A stretch of DNA of 64,000 bases. Source: Endomicrobium sp. (GTDB lineage: Bacteria > Elusimicrobiota > Endomicrobiia > Endomicrobiales > Endomicrobiaceae). How positions within the stretch are numbered: the first letter of the stretch is position 1; each line of letters begins with the position of its first letter. The translations under genes and the position numbers were made by a program. The notes beneath the pieces were generated by a model. The model saw only the letters and a program-made list of their open reading frames with translations, was not told the DNA's origin and did not search any database. Positions 18,484-27,788 of the stretch are shown one piece after another. The stretch is taken from NCBI GenBank assembly GCA_031260705.1, contig JAISLA010000009.1, positions 18,450-82,449 of the forward strand, in the 5' to 3' direction.

Positions 18484-18942
18484 TTAAATCTCAGAATATT
18501 TGAGTCTCTTTGCAAATATCGACGCAAGATTCCTCATTACTATCAACCCTGCTTTATTGTTCGACGACGACATATCGTCAAATTTGGAGCGGTAAATAAG
18601 ATAAAGTTCGCTGTCTTTTAAAGCAACTGCGCTGCAATTATGCTTACGATTTCCAATCAAAGAGATCTCACCGAAAAAATTTTCAGCTTCAACAATTTTG
18701 CCGCCGCTGACGGCGCTCAGCTTGACCTGCCCGCTTTTAATTATATAAACAACATTTGCTTCATGATAAATTTCATAAATTTTTTCTCCGGCAAGATAAG
18801 TTTTCTTAAAAACGATTAATGCCAATTTCGCCAGACATCTCTCTGAAATATCCCGGAATAAAACAATCTTTTTTAAAAAATCAATGTCTTTTTTTAAAAT
18901 ATTGTCGGTAAATAAAAACTTTAACAGTTTTTTTATCATCAA
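18484..18942 (-). CDS. Cyclic-nucleotide-binding-domain protein
   Basis: A 152-residue protein consisting of a short N-terminal helix and one CAP-type cyclic-nucleotide-binding domain: LFRDISERCLAKLALI, YLAGEKIYEIYHEANVVYIIKSGQVKLS, and FFGEISLIGNRKHNCSAVALKDSELYLI in pieces. There is no helix-turn-helix, so it is not a Crp-type regulator. It more likely senses a ligand or serves as an accessory to a membrane partner. The phosphate-binding cassette Arg expected after GE(I/M)(A/S)L is not obvious, so cyclic-nucleotide binding is uncertain. The neighbouring downstream gene is the AI-2E-type permease. Confidence 0.8.
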   Translation of the reverse strand: MMIKKLLKFLFTDNILKKDIDFLKKIVLFRDISERCLAKLALIVFKKTYLAGEKIYEIYHEANVVYIIKSGQVKLSAVSGGKIVEAENFFGEISLIGNRKHNCSAVALKDSELYLIYRSKFDDMSSSNNKAGLIVMRNLASIFAKRLKYSEI

Positions 18943-19210
18943 TTTTTTCCTTTCATGCCTTTTACATTTGTTATATCATGGAAGAAATAAGATACTTCAT
19001 TCCAGCTGTATAATTCCGACTACGCAACATAACAAGTTTCCTGTCTGCGGCAAAAAAAGCAATAAAACAGGACTAACGGTTAATATCTTATCTTCAGTGT
19101 CAGGATACGTGCGAAATAAGGGACTAATTTTTATCAGATGTTTTTGCACAACGCTAGGCAAATCAAACGTTGTCGGAACAATAAGAAACATTACAAAACA
19201 AATATATTTT

Positions 19211-20581
19211 CTACATACTATCATCGCCACTGCCATTAATTCTCCACAAAACAATCCACAACGCACAAAACAGCAGCAAAACAGGTATTACTGAATTCAG
19301 TATAATTTCATTAGTATCGGCAACTTTTTTTACGATTACATAAAAATATAAGGTGCCAGAAGCAAAAATACTCGTCATCGCAAGCGGCAGATATTTCTTT
19401 ATATATTTAAAAAACCTGCTTCTAAAAATAACAAAAATAACAGCAATCCAAACCGTAAATGATATAATATACTTCAAACCTGCATTTTCTATATAATAAT
19501 AAAAAGCGGCAAATGGTTCAAAAACAAACCTTAAATTTGATTTCGACTGCTCCTGCTTGTATAAAATTACCTGCGTTTTAGGCTTCTTTGCAAGCTGTTT
19601 CTCTACATTTTCCGGATTGTCACCCTGAAAAACAGTCCAAACATTAGACATATACCCCCAGCCGTGCCAATCCGTAACGCCAAACATTAAAAGATTGTTT
19701 TCTTTTGAAAAATTTATTAAAGCCCTGCAGTCATCTTCTCTAAAATTTCTGTACCCGCAGTTATATATTTCAAAACCGTCAATCCCAAAATCTTTGAGTT
19801 CTGCAAAAGTATGTTTGTGCCATTTCCACCAGTGCGGCATAATAACAAGCATTTTATTTTCATGCGCTTTTCTTATAACGTCTGCAAGCATCATATTTTT
19901 ATAATCTCGTCCGTCAAACTTTTCAGAAGACAAAAGTATAACTGACACTCCGTTTTCGGTCTGCACCTGCATTCCCGGATAAACCGTTTTATACAATGTA
20001 TCTTTAGGAAACATTGCAAAACCCTTCGTCTGATTGTGTTCTGTATTAAAGAAAGCGTCAAATCCTTGCCATAAATGTACTTTCAAACTTATTTCGGCAG
20101 GTGCGACATTATCATGCGAACTTATCGTATGAGAATGAATATCAACCGCAATACAATTCTGCGGTTTCTCAAGTTTAGGACCGGGTATGGGAATTAAAAC
20201 CGCAAAAACAAATGCAGTCGCAAGAATCATCAACGAATAGAATATATTATTTAAAATTTGTCCTAGTTTCTTTTTATCAGCCAAACAATAAATCAACACA
20301 GTACCCGCAACCCATAAAACCCATGAAATTACAACCGGCCTGTAAAAATCTCTGTTTAATGTCAATATATAAAACGAAAAAGAATAAAAAGGCTCGATAA
20401 AAAGTCTTACCTTAGGCCAATTCAGCGAAAAATCGGGAGTATGCAACCCTGTTATCAAATCATAAAGCGGCACCGGAGAATAAAAAATAATGCTTGAACC
20501 GATAAGCAAACACAAACAAATCAACAACAGACCCAATGATTTTAACGTTTTCATTACCACTCTGTAATAATATTTTGACAT
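19211..20581 (-). CDS. Membrane-anchored PHP-domain metal-dependent hydrolase
   Basis: A 456-residue protein with N-terminal membrane helices (residues 10-35, about 60-100 and 115-140), a PHP-type phosphoesterase domain, and C-terminal helices (about residues 370-450). Metal-ligand motifs are AVDIHSHTISSHD, FFNTEHNQT, VIMPHWWKWHKHT and FGVTDWHGWGY, in the order typical of PHP proteins. The domain probably faces the periplasm, but topology is inferred. The substrate is unknown. Two start codons are possible (20581 or 20554), neither with a strong ribosome binding site. A short hydrophobic reading just past the stop (18997-19210) looks fortuitous. Confidence 0.82.
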   Translation of the reverse strand: MSKYYYRVVMKTLKSLGLLLICLCLLIGSSIIFYSPVPLYDLITGLHTPDFSLNWPKVRLFIEPFYSFSFYILTLNRDFYRPVVISWVLWVAGTVLIYCLADKKKLGQILNNIFYSLMILATAFVFAVLIPIPGPKLEKPQNCIAVDIHSHTISSHDNVAPAEISLKVHLWQGFDAFFNTEHNQTKGFAMFPKDTLYKTVYPGMQVQTENGVSVILLSSEKFDGRDYKNMMLADVIRKAHENKMLVIMPHWWKWHKHTFAELKDFGIDGFEIYNCGYRNFREDDCRALINFSKENNLLMFGVTDWHGWGYMSNVWTVFQGDNPENVEKQLAKKPKTQVILYKQEQSKSNLRFVFEPFAAFYYYIENAGLKYIISFTVWIAVIFVIFRSRFFKYIKKYLPLAMTSIFASGTLYFYVIVKKVADTNEIILNSVIPVLLLFCALWIVLWRINGSGDDSM

Positions 20582-20677
20582 GATAAACTATAAATTCACG
20601 AAAATTGCGTCATAACGAACAAATCCGTCTATTTACAATAGCAAAATGATGCACATGCAATTGTCAAATGTGCAGTT

Positions 20678-21094
20678 TTAGTTTTCAGGAACATTATTGT
20701 TGTCAACCGCGAGAGCAAATTTTGTTACCCCCGCTTTCTTAGCCTTATCCATAAATTGTATTATGTAATCATACTGAACTTCCTTATCGCCCTTTATAAT
20801 CACGGTTTTATCCGGGTGAGAAGATATTAAAATGCGCATTACATCTGCGACGTTTGAATCATGTATTTGTTTACCCTGCGCATAAACATATCCGTTTTTT
20901 GAAATCAAAACCTCTATACTTGAGGTATCTTCGCTATCGGATATCTGCGTTTTTGGAAGATTAACTTTTATACCCGGCTGCATAAGCATAGGCGCAGTTA
21001 TCATAAAGATAATAAGAAGCACAAGCATAACATCAGTAAACGGCGTTATGTTAATTTCCGAAATAATAGTGTTTTTTTTTCTTTTTAAAGTCAT
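20678..21094 (-). CDS. tolR: TolR/ExbD proton-channel component
   Basis: A 138-residue inner-membrane protein with a short cytoplasmic N-terminus, one transmembrane helix containing the proton-relay Asp (ITPFTDVMLVLLIIFMITAP), and a periplasmic domain ending near VTKFALAVDN. It overlaps the TolQ gene by four bases (ATGA), typical of coupled translation. With TolQ it uses the proton gradient to energise the TolA/TonB-like protein in the Tol-Pal system, which keeps the outer membrane attached during division. Confidence 0.95.
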   Translation of the reverse strand: MTLKRKKNTIISEINITPFTDVMLVLLIIFMITAPMLMQPGIKVNLPKTQISDSEDTSSIEVLISKNGYVYAQGKQIHDSNVADVMRILISSHPDKTVIIKGDKEVQYDYIIQFMDKAKKAGVTKFALAVDNNNVPEN

Positions 21095-21723
21095 CTGACT
21101 GTTTTTCCTTTTAGTGTATCTACAACCGCTGAAGAACAGTATTCCATATTTACAATAAATTTATCTATGAGTTTTGTAAAAAAGTTATATGCAATAACTG
21201 CGGGAATCGCTACAAAAAGACCCGCCGCCGTTGCAACAAGAGCCTCCGAAACACCGCCGATAACAACAGATATACCGTCCGAACCCATCTTTGAAATATC
21301 GTGAAACGCTCTTATAATGCCCAAAACCGTTCCAAATAAACCTATATAAACCGCAATGCTTCCCAGCGTTCCTAAAACAGCGGTAAATCTTTCAAGCTTT
21401 ACGGTCTGAATCATTATCTCTCTTTCCATAGCTTCGCCTATATTTCTTTCATTTTCTTTAAAAGCAACTATGCCCGCCTTTGCAACCGGCGACATGGGAG
21501 AATTAACCGCATCGCAAAAATCAACAGCTTCGTCAAGCTTGTCTTTTTTAATTTTTTCCATCAGTTTACACATAAACTGAGACCTTGTTATCTTTGATTT
21601 TATCCAAAATTCAACCAGCTTAAAACAAATTATTGTTACTGAAAAGATTGAAGCTCCCAAAAGCACGAAAAGCGTCCAACCGCCCATATTGAGTATATCT
21701 ATAAAACTTTTCCCCTCAAACAT
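21091..21723 (-). CDS. tolQ: TolQ/ExbB proton-channel component
   Basis: A 210-residue polytopic inner-membrane protein of the MotA/TolQ/ExbB family. It has an N-terminal helix (LFVLLGASIFSVTIICFKL), a cytoplasmic loop, and a helical pair with the conserved TLGSIAVYIGLFGTVLGIIRAF and EALVATAAGLFVAIPAVIAY segments. It is encoded 24 bases after tolB and overlaps tolR. The position at the end of a pal-cpoB-tolA-tolB series supports TolQ rather than ExbB. Confidence 0.95.
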   Translation of the reverse strand: MFEGKSFIDILNMGGWTLFVLLGASIFSVTIICFKLVEFWIKSKITRSQFMCKLMEKIKKDKLDEAVDFCDAVNSPMSPVAKAGIVAFKENERNIGEAMEREIMIQTVKLERFTAVLGTLGSIAVYIGLFGTVLGIIRAFHDISKMGSDGISVVIGGVSEALVATAAGLFVAIPAVIAYNFFTKLIDKFIVNMEYCSSAVVDTLKGKTVR

Positions 21724-21747
21724 TTTATCCTCTTACATAAAAATTTT

Positions 21748-23040
21748 TTATCTTGTTAAAACAGGAGACCATGATGGACTACAAGACATTCCCGGAATTT
21801 CCGCGAGCTTTCTTGTTCCCGAACCGTCGATAGCCATTACATAAATTTCGCCTTTACCGGATCTGTTTGAATAAAATGTTATAAATCTTCCGTCTGGCGA
21901 CCATGTCGGATTTTCATTGTTTCGCTGATTATTTGTAAGTTTTGTTATCTTTGCAGTAGGCAGATCATAGACATATAAATCATAATTTCCTTTTGGCTGC
22001 CTCATTGTAAAAACAATTTTATCGCCGCGCGGAGACCATGACGGAGAATCGCAGAAACCGCTTGTCGTAAGCCTTCTTATATTTCCACCCTCGACATTCA
22101 TTATATAAAGCTGCGGATAGCCGGGTCTATCTGAAATAAATACTATCTCCCGCCCATTAGGAGCAAAAGAAGGACTTGTATCAATGTACAAACCGTCATT
22201 CATCCGCTGTAGTATTTCACCGGATGTATTTATCAAATACAAATTCGGATATCTGCCCCGTGATAAAGTCAGAAGTATTTTTTTCCCATCCGTAGAAAAC
22301 GAACCGGCGGCATTCAATCCCTGATATTTTGAAATAATGCTGCGTCTGTTTTTGACAAGATTTAATACAAATAAATCGGGATTATTGTAGAGATAACTTG
22401 TATAAATTATCTGTTCCCCGTCCGGCGACCACTTAGGAAGAATATTTATTTTACCGTCTTCCGTAAGTCTGCGAATATTATATCCGTCATAATCAATAAT
22501 GTATAACTCTTTAAATCTCGTACTGTCATTTACAAAAACTATTTTTGAACGCGCTATGCCCGTTTCACCCGTAAACTTTCTCACAATTTCGTCGCTTGCC
22601 TCGTGAGCCATATATCTATAGTTTAAAGATTCGTTTTTGTAATTATGCTTCCATATTGTTTCTCCGCTGACAACATCAAACATTTTTGTTTCAAGAACGA
22701 GTTTATCACCGTCAATAGACACAGAAGCCGTAAGAAGAACTGATGCTCCTCTCTTTTCCCATAAAAACAACTTTTCCTTAAAAGCGGTCGCCTCACCGTC
22801 TTCAAATGCGTTTTGTATTACATTAAAATATCTGGAAAGAATGAGATCATTTTCTATTATTTCTTTTAAAAGTTTTGCATATTTTGCGGCATCGTTTTTT
22901 TCATCCGCGGCAATAAAATATTCTACGGCAATATCAGATCTTTTTCCGGTCGCGGAAAGAGAAAGATAAACATCGCTCTGCGCATAGATAGCCGCTGCAA
23001 AAAACAAAACCGCAAAAATAAATAAGAATTTTTTTTTCAT
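21748..23040 (-). CDS. tolB: Tol-Pal system protein TolB
   Basis: A periplasmic beta-propeller protein of about 430 residues with a signal peptide (KKKFLFIFAVLFFAAAIYAQ). An N-terminal alpha/beta domain is followed by five WD40-like PD40 repeats: WSPDGEQIIYTS, FSTDGKKILLTLS, FAPNGREIVFISD, WSPRGDKIVFTMR and WSPDGRFITFYSN. It binds Pal and links the inner- and outer-membrane halves of the system. The chosen start at 23040 begins the signal peptide and lies seven bases after the preceding stop; a longer reading to 23091 runs through the neighbouring gene. Confidence 0.97.
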   Translation of the reverse strand: MKKKFLFIFAVLFFAAAIYAQSDVYLSLSATGKRSDIAVEYFIAADEKNDAAKYAKLLKEIIENDLILSRYFNVIQNAFEDGEATAFKEKLFLWEKRGASVLLTASVSIDGDKLVLETKMFDVVSGETIWKHNYKNESLNYRYMAHEASDEIVRKFTGETGIARSKIVFVNDSTRFKELYIIDYDGYNIRRLTEDGKINILPKWSPDGEQIIYTSYLYNNPDLFVLNLVKNRRSIISKYQGLNAAGSFSTDGKKILLTLSRGRYPNLYLINTSGEILQRMNDGLYIDTSPSFAPNGREIVFISDRPGYPQLYIMNVEGGNIRRLTTSGFCDSPSWSPRGDKIVFTMRQPKGNYDLYVYDLPTAKITKLTNNQRNNENPTWSPDGRFITFYSNRSGKGEIYVMAIDGSGTRKLAEIPGMSCSPSWSPVLTR

Positions 23041-23047
23041 TATTATT

Positions 23048-23818
23048 TTAATATTTGAATTCAAAAAAAACTCCCAGCGAATCGTCTTCATAACCGTCAG
23101 GCAAATCAGGAAAGGGCGTCGCTCTGCGGATTGTGTCTAAAGCATACTTATCGTATTCGCCGCTTCCCGAAGATTCTCTGATAGAAACATCATATACTGT
23201 TCCGTCTCTGCAGATTTTAAAATATACAAGCGCTCTAAGCTTTCCGTAATTCTCACACCACATCCACTGTCTCCCTATTTTCCTTATTATCTGCCCACTA
23301 TAGTAAGGATACTTGAAACTCTTAGCATCAAAAGAAAGTCCCTCGTACTGCGAGTCTGCTCCGGCAGGCAGTTTATCGGAATTCAGCGATTGAAAAGTTT
23401 CAACATTACTGTTATCTCCCGAAAATTCAGTCGTTTCAGTTTTTTTCTCTCCAATGGATTTTGCGGATTGCTTATCCGATTTTGTTGCATCAGTTTCAAT
23501 TTGGACTTTCGGCTTCTCTTCGGGTTTTAATCTGTCCACTTTTTTTTCCGGAGATTTTTTTTTCTTTACGACTATATCTTCTTTTGTATCATTGCTTTCT
23601 ATCTGTTCCCATGCGGATGCAGCCGTCGCTCCGGTTTTTTTTGAAGAAACTGCAGCCGGCGATTGTTCTGCTCTCTGACTGGAGAGAGAATAAAAAGAAA
23701 CTTCTATAGGCAAAGACAAAAAGACAGGATTTTCCTTACCGTGAAACAGAAAATAAATCGTTACATGCAAAAATATTGAAACTATTAAATAAGGAAATAA
23801 ATTATCTCTTTTGAGCAT
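23048..23818 (-). CDS. TolA/TonB-like energy-transducing protein
   Basis: A 256-residue protein with an N-terminal membrane anchor (LFPYLIVSIFLHVTIYFLF), a long charged low-complexity region rich in Lys, Glu and Ser (residues about 50-150), and a C-terminal TonB-type domain (LRALVYFKICRDGTVYDVS and the YALDTIRRATPFPDLP segment). In this operon it takes the TolA role, spanning the periplasm to reach Pal or TolB when driven by TolQR. The C-terminal domain looks more like TonB than classical TolA. It overlaps the end of cpoB by 17 bases. Confidence 0.9.
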   Translation of the reverse strand: MLKRDNLFPYLIVSIFLHVTIYFLFHGKENPVFLSLPIEVSFYSLSSQRAEQSPAAVSSKKTGATAASAWEQIESNDTKEDIVVKKKKSPEKKVDRLKPEEKPKVQIETDATKSDKQSAKSIGEKKTETTEFSGDNSNVETFQSLNSDKLPAGADSQYEGLSFDAKSFKYPYYSGQIIRKIGRQWMWCENYGKLRALVYFKICRDGTVYDVSIRESSGSGEYDKYALDTIRRATPFPDLPDGYEDDSLGVFFEFKY

Positions 23819-24500
23819 TATTATATATTTCGATATTTTCTTTTGCTGTTAAAAATTCCGGACTTTGCGGAAAATCTTTTATTATTGACGAAAACATTCT
23901 TATCGCTTCCTCATTCTTATCAAGCTTTTGGCAGCATAAAGCTATTTTAAATCTTACAGACGACACCAAATTTGATCTTTTTTTATAATGCTGTTCTACT
24001 TTTTTGTATTCTTCAAGAGCTTTGTCCCACATACTCATAGAATAAAAACATTCGCCCATATAAAACTGAGCCTGCGACGCAAGTTCAGCATTAGGATATT
24101 TATCTATAAACGACTGAAATCCCGAATACGCAAGGTCAAATTTTCCCATTGAGTAATCGCCGTAAGCGTTCTGGTAAATAGATGAAAGCAGAACAGATTG
24201 GTCATCACTTTTTGATTTTTTATCTGTAACAACTTTCAAATCATGTATTGTCTGGCTTAATACAGAAATCTTATTTTGCAAATCCTGCAGTGAAGCGCTA
24301 AGAACGTCAAGCATCGTATAAGTTGAATCAACTTTTGTATATAAATCGGCTTGGTTTTCCCGAAGTTCTTTATCCTGTATCTGCAACTGTGACAGTTCGC
24401 CTTTCAAATCCGCAATTGAATTTGAATTTAACGTAACGCATCCAGTGGCAAAAACCATCATAAATATAAAATATACCGGTATAAATCTGTAATGTTTCAT
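23802..24500 (-). CDS. cpoB: CpoB/YbgF-like TPR lipoprotein
   Basis: A 232-residue protein with a lipoprotein signal (FMMVFATGC), a coiled-coil segment (residues about 30-90, with LQIQDKELRENQADL and ISVLSQTIHDL), and three C-terminal tetratricopeptide repeats (YQNAYGDYSMGKFDLAYSGF, AQFYMGECFYSMSMWDKAL, KIALCCQKLDKNEEAIRMF). This matches CpoB/YbgF, which coordinates Tol-Pal with septal cell-wall synthesis. Most CpoB proteins have a cleaved signal; here the Cys suggests lipidation. It abuts pal directly. Confidence 0.93.
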   Translation of the reverse strand: MKHYRFIPVYFIFMMVFATGCVTLNSNSIADLKGELSQLQIQDKELRENQADLYTKVDSTYTMLDVLSASLQDLQNKISVLSQTIHDLKVVTDKKSKSDDQSVLLSSIYQNAYGDYSMGKFDLAYSGFQSFIDKYPNAELASQAQFYMGECFYSMSMWDKALEEYKKVEQHYKKRSNLVSSVRFKIALCCQKLDKNEEAIRMFSSIIKDFPQSPEFLTAKENIEIYNNAQKR

Positions 24501-25004
24501 CTATTTTTGTCTCACCAGCAGTTTCGTTTCCACTCTCCGGTTATTTGCCCATCCTAATTCATTTTTTCTAAAATCAACAGGTTTTTCACGTCCGTAGGAA
24601 ATTGTTGCAATCCTGTTGGCAGCAACTCCAAGCTGCGTATAATACTCCTTAACTTTTAAAGCTCTGCGCTGTCCTAAAGACAAATTATATTCGGTAGTGC
24701 CTCTCTCGTCAGTATGACCTTCAAGAACAACCTTTATATCAGGATTGCTTTTTAAATAATCCGCATTTTCTTTTAATATTTCCATAGAATCTTTTATTAA
24801 ATCATTTTTATCAAAATCAAAATATATGATATTAAGATTTATATCTCTATCGGAATAATTACCTCTTATTGACGGTTCGTCACTAAAAACAACTGTTTCT
24901 ACGCTGTCTGTACTGTCCACATTATCATGCTTTATGTCTTGTTTTTTACAGCCTGCTGTAAAAATAAACGCGGCAGCTAGCACCGGCAATAAAAACTTTT
25001 TCAT
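24501..25004 (-). CDS. pal: Peptidoglycan-associated lipoprotein
   Basis: A 167-residue outer-membrane lipoprotein: signal and lipobox FIFTAGC, a linker, and an OmpA-like peptidoglycan-binding domain with NIIYFDFDKNDL, VVLEGHTDERGTTEYN, LGQRRALKVKEYY and NNRRVETKL. The conserved Asp and Arg of the diaminopimelate-binding site are within the HTDERGT and NRRV motifs. It is the first gene of the Tol-Pal run (pal, cpoB, tolA/tonB, tolB, tolQ, tolR), all on the minus strand with tight spacing. Presence of the full set shows a true outer membrane. Confidence 0.97.
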   Translation of the reverse strand: MKKFLLPVLAAAFIFTAGCKKQDIKHDNVDSTDSVETVVFSDEPSIRGNYSDRDINLNIIYFDFDKNDLIKDSMEILKENADYLKSNPDIKVVLEGHTDERGTTEYNLSLGQRRALKVKEYYTQLGVAANRIATISYGREKPVDFRKNELGWANNRRVETKLLVRQK

Positions 25005-25106
25005 TTAAAAATTCCCCTGCTTTAACTGTCTTTTCAATTGTCGATTATTTTACATATTATTATGCTTTTCTGTCAACAGAAAGCGGCTGAATTCCAGCAG
25101 CAAGTC

Positions 25107-26069
25107 TTAAAAAAGTTTTATTAACTCATTAAAATCCGACAATGTAACTATTTTCTTATTAAACATATCCCGTATTTTTGCGGCATTTGGTAGATCTTTG
25201 ACATAGTAATGAAAAACTTTCCTCATAACGACAAATCCTTTTTTTTCACCATAATATTCCATTGAATATCGGGCGTGTTTCTTTAACCATTCCGCTTTTT
25301 CTTTTTTTGATGGCAATGGCAGTTTTTTGCCGCTGCTAAAAAATTCTTCAAGCCTTTTAAATATCGAATAATTACCTAAGGCGCCGCGTCCTATCATAAT
25401 TCCGGCGCAGTTTGGCACCCGTAAAAAATCAGCCGCAGTTTTTTCATCTACAATACCGCCGTTTGCAATAACGGGAATTTTTGCGCCGGCGCAGGAAGCA
25501 GCGAATAATTTTAAATCAGGGAATCCGGAGTGTACCTGCGAGGCAGGTCTTGCATGCACCGCAACCATTTTTATCCCGCAATTATACGCTACCCTGATAA
25601 TTTCTGTTGCCACATTATGTTCCGGCAAAAGACCAGTGCGAATTTTAGCTGTAACGGGGACATCAACACTTTTTACAACAGATTCTAAAATTTCCGAAAC
25701 AAGCTTTTCATCGGTGAGAAGTCTTGCACCAGCACCGGCTTTCGCTATTTTCCTTACGGGACAGCCAAGATTGACATCTATGATGTCAACGCCCCTGTCT
25801 CTGACAATTTTTGCCGCTTCCGTCATAATATAAGCATCACTGCCGAAAAGCTGCGCTGCAACAGGTCTCTCGTCGTCTGCCGTTTTTAAAAGTTTTTCTG
25901 TTTTTTCATCACTGCGGATAAGCGCTCTAGCAGACAGCATCCCCGTATATACAAGCCCGGCTCCGCCGCTTTTTGCAAGGCGACGCAAAGGCAAATCCGT
26001 TATCCCAGCCATAGGGGCAAGAACGATATTATTGCCAAGTTCAATATTTCCTATACTTAACTTCTTCAC
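25107..26069 (-). CDS. dus: tRNA-dihydrouridine synthase
   Basis: A flavoenzyme that reduces uridines in the tRNA D-loop. The protein has a TIM-barrel core with NNIVLAPMAGITDLPLRR, the DVNLGCPVRKIAKAGAGA motif bearing the catalytic Cys, KIRTG, VHARPASQVHSG, VIANGGI and MIGRGALGN, then a helical C-terminal domain. It resembles DusB. I place the start at a GTG (26069) where GAGGTG lies just upstream and the family usually begins; the open frame continues to 26210 but that extension is unlike the family. It lies between pal and tsaD on the same strand. Confidence 0.93.
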   Translation of the reverse strand: MKKLSIGNIELGNNIVLAPMAGITDLPLRRLAKSGGAGLVYTGMLSARALIRSDEKTEKLLKTADDERPVAAQLFGSDAYIMTEAAKIVRDRGVDIIDVNLGCPVRKIAKAGAGARLLTDEKLVSEILESVVKSVDVPVTAKIRTGLLPEHNVATEIIRVAYNCGIKMVAVHARPASQVHSGFPDLKLFAASCAGAKIPVIANGGIVDEKTAADFLRVPNCAGIMIGRGALGNYSIFKRLEEFFSSGKKLPLPSKKEKAEWLKKHARYSMEYYGEKKGFVVMRKVFHYYVKDLPNAAKIRDMFNKKIVTLSDFNELIKLF

Positions 26070-26235
26070 TTTCACCTCGACAGACACATCATTTTTACGC
26101 CGCATTTGCCAACTATTTTGCAACAGTTTAGAAATACAAAATGAAAAAACAAAAGCGCGCGCCGCCTTAAGAAAAGCAGAGCAAGCGGCGCATAAGCTCA
26201 TACTTTTCAAAGTTATATCCGAAATATTATCCTGC

Positions 26236-27264
26236 TTATAATCGCCAGTTTTCCAACAGAAGAGACGGATTGGGTTTGAGTTGAATATCGTCGTATTTCA
26301 AACCACATTTTTTTTGTCTAAAATACGCAGCACAGCCTATCATCGCGGCATTATCGGTAGAATAAATAAGAGACGGAATAAAGACCTTTATCTTATTTTT
26401 TTGACCGGTTTCCAAAAAGATTTTTCTTATAAGAGAATTTGCGCTTACTCCGCCCCCCAGCACAATCCGTTTTAAATTAAATTTCTTCGCAGCTTCAAAA
26501 GATTTAAAACAAATCGTCTCCGCAACAGCCTGTCTAAAAGAAGCGCAGATGTTATTTAACTGTTTTTCGTTTCTAACAGGATTTGTTTTAAGGTAATTTA
26601 AAAGAGCCGTTTTAATTCCAGAAAAAGAAAAATCCCAGCTTCCTTTCAAATAAGGTCTTGTAAACCTGACAGCTTCAGGGTTTCCATTTTCCGCCATTTT
26701 ATCTATGACAGGACCGCCCGGATAAGACAGCCCGAGCATTTTAGCGGCTTTGTCAAACGCCTCACCTGCGGCATCGTCTCTTGTGCTTCCGAGTACTTTA
26801 TATTTTCCAAAATCTTCCACTGCGATTAATTCCGTATGTCCACCTGATATTATTAAGCTTAAAAACGGCAGTTTTATAGACATATTTTCAATAAATGAAG
26901 AATAGAGATGTCCATCTAAATGATTTACCGGTATTAAAGGTTTTTTATAAACGCAGGCTAGCGATTTTGCGGCAATTGCTCCGACAAGCAAAGCGCCTGC
27001 AAGACCGGGTCCAGAGGTAAAAGCAACAGCGTCTACTTTTTGAGAAAAATCAGTAAAATTTATACCGGCATTGTTTAAAGCCCGCCATATTACGTGATTG
27101 ATATTTTCTATATGCGCGCGACTCGCAAGCTCCGGAACAACGCCGAAAAATCCGGCGTGTATTTTTATCTGGGAAGAAATTACAACCGACCTTACTTTCA
27201 AACCATTCGAAACTACAGACGCTGAAGTTTCGTCACATGAAGTTTCTATTGCAAATATATTCAT
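26236..27264 (-). CDS. tsaD: tRNA threonylcarbamoyladenosine synthase subunit TsaD
   Basis: Transfers the threonylcarbamoyl group to A37 of ANN-decoding tRNAs. The 342 residues match the family. Visible are IFAIETSCDETSASVV, the metal-binding HIENINHVI, PGLAGALLVG, VNHLDGHLYSSF with His ligands, LIISGGHTEL, DDAAGEAFDKAAKMLG, LGGGVSAN and YSTDNAAMIG. GGAG five bases before the ATG at 27264 decides the start over an upstream TTG. It ends just before dus and follows an unknown small gene by nine bases. Confidence 0.97.
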   Translation of the reverse strand: MNIFAIETSCDETSASVVSNGLKVRSVVISSQIKIHAGFFGVVPELASRAHIENINHVIWRALNNAGINFTDFSQKVDAVAFTSGPGLAGALLVGAIAAKSLACVYKKPLIPVNHLDGHLYSSFIENMSIKLPFLSLIISGGHTELIAVEDFGKYKVLGSTRDDAAGEAFDKAAKMLGLSYPGGPVIDKMAENGNPEAVRFTRPYLKGSWDFSFSGIKTALLNYLKTNPVRNEKQLNNICASFRQAVAETICFKSFEAAKKFNLKRIVLGGGVSANSLIRKIFLETGQKNKIKVFIPSLIYSTDNAAMIGCAAYFRQKKCGLKYDDIQLKPNPSLLLENWRL

Positions 27265-27273
27265 ACTCCACAA

Positions 27274-27714
27274 TCAGCCTTTTGAAGATTTTTTTGGACT
27301 CATAAAAGTTACATTGAAATAATTTTTGTCAGACGAATAAAACTTATACGCTACCGAACCGTCGGCATTATCCGTTCTGCTCAAACCCACTTTCATGGAG
27401 CGGACAACACTTCTAAAACTCTTTTCAAAAGTTCGGGCGGCTTTACCGGATTTAAGTTTTATTATTTTATAAAATTCATTCCCTGCAGTTGTCTTTTTAT
27501 TCCGCTCTCTTATATACTGGCTTAAGATGTCATTTTTAACGATACCGTTTTCAACCAAAACGCTCTCTATCTTTCTATTAAGCGCCGCATTCGTATATAT
27601 TTTCTGATTATGTGCAGGCTGTATAAAGGAAAACCATATTTCTATACCGCAAAAAAATAATACTATTACATACATTTTAACCAATATACTTTCTTTTCTT
27701 ACTTTGTGCGACAC
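27274..27714 (-). CDS. Exported hypothetical protein
   Basis: I do not recognise this 146-residue protein. It begins with an N-terminal membrane or signal segment (VKMYVIVLFFCGIEIWFSFI), followed by a soluble, basic domain with helix AALNRKIESVLVENGI and a mixed strand region ending in DKNYFNVTFMSP. The first half resembles the leader part seen before periplasmic polysaccharide-deacetylase-like domains, but no catalytic domain follows. A GTG start with AGGAG six bases upstream is clearly better than the longer reading to 27738. It lies between the ctpA relic and tsaD and could have been processed or used together with the cell-envelope genes upstream. Confidence 0.6.
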   Translation of the reverse strand: MSHKVRKESILVKMYVIVLFFCGIEIWFSFIQPAHNQKIYTNAALNRKIESVLVENGIVKNDILSQYIRERNKKTTAGNEFYKIIKLKSGKAARTFEKSFRSVVRSMKVGLSRTDNADGSVAYKFYSSDKNYFNVTFMSPKKSSKG

Positions 27715-27788
27715 AGTATTCTCCTGACAAAATCTCATCCTGAAAAAAGCTTAGTTTTTTTAGGATGACAATAATATGTACGAATCAA

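Noticed and set aside
18997..19266. Hydrophobic 89-codon reading after the PHP gene
   Set aside because: It overlaps the end of the PHP gene in another frame by over 50 bases, has no ribosome binding site and no motif.
25107..26210. Dus protein with a longer N-terminus
   Set aside because: The extra residues before 26069 are unlike the family and have no ribosome binding site, while GAGGTG stands before the chosen GTG.
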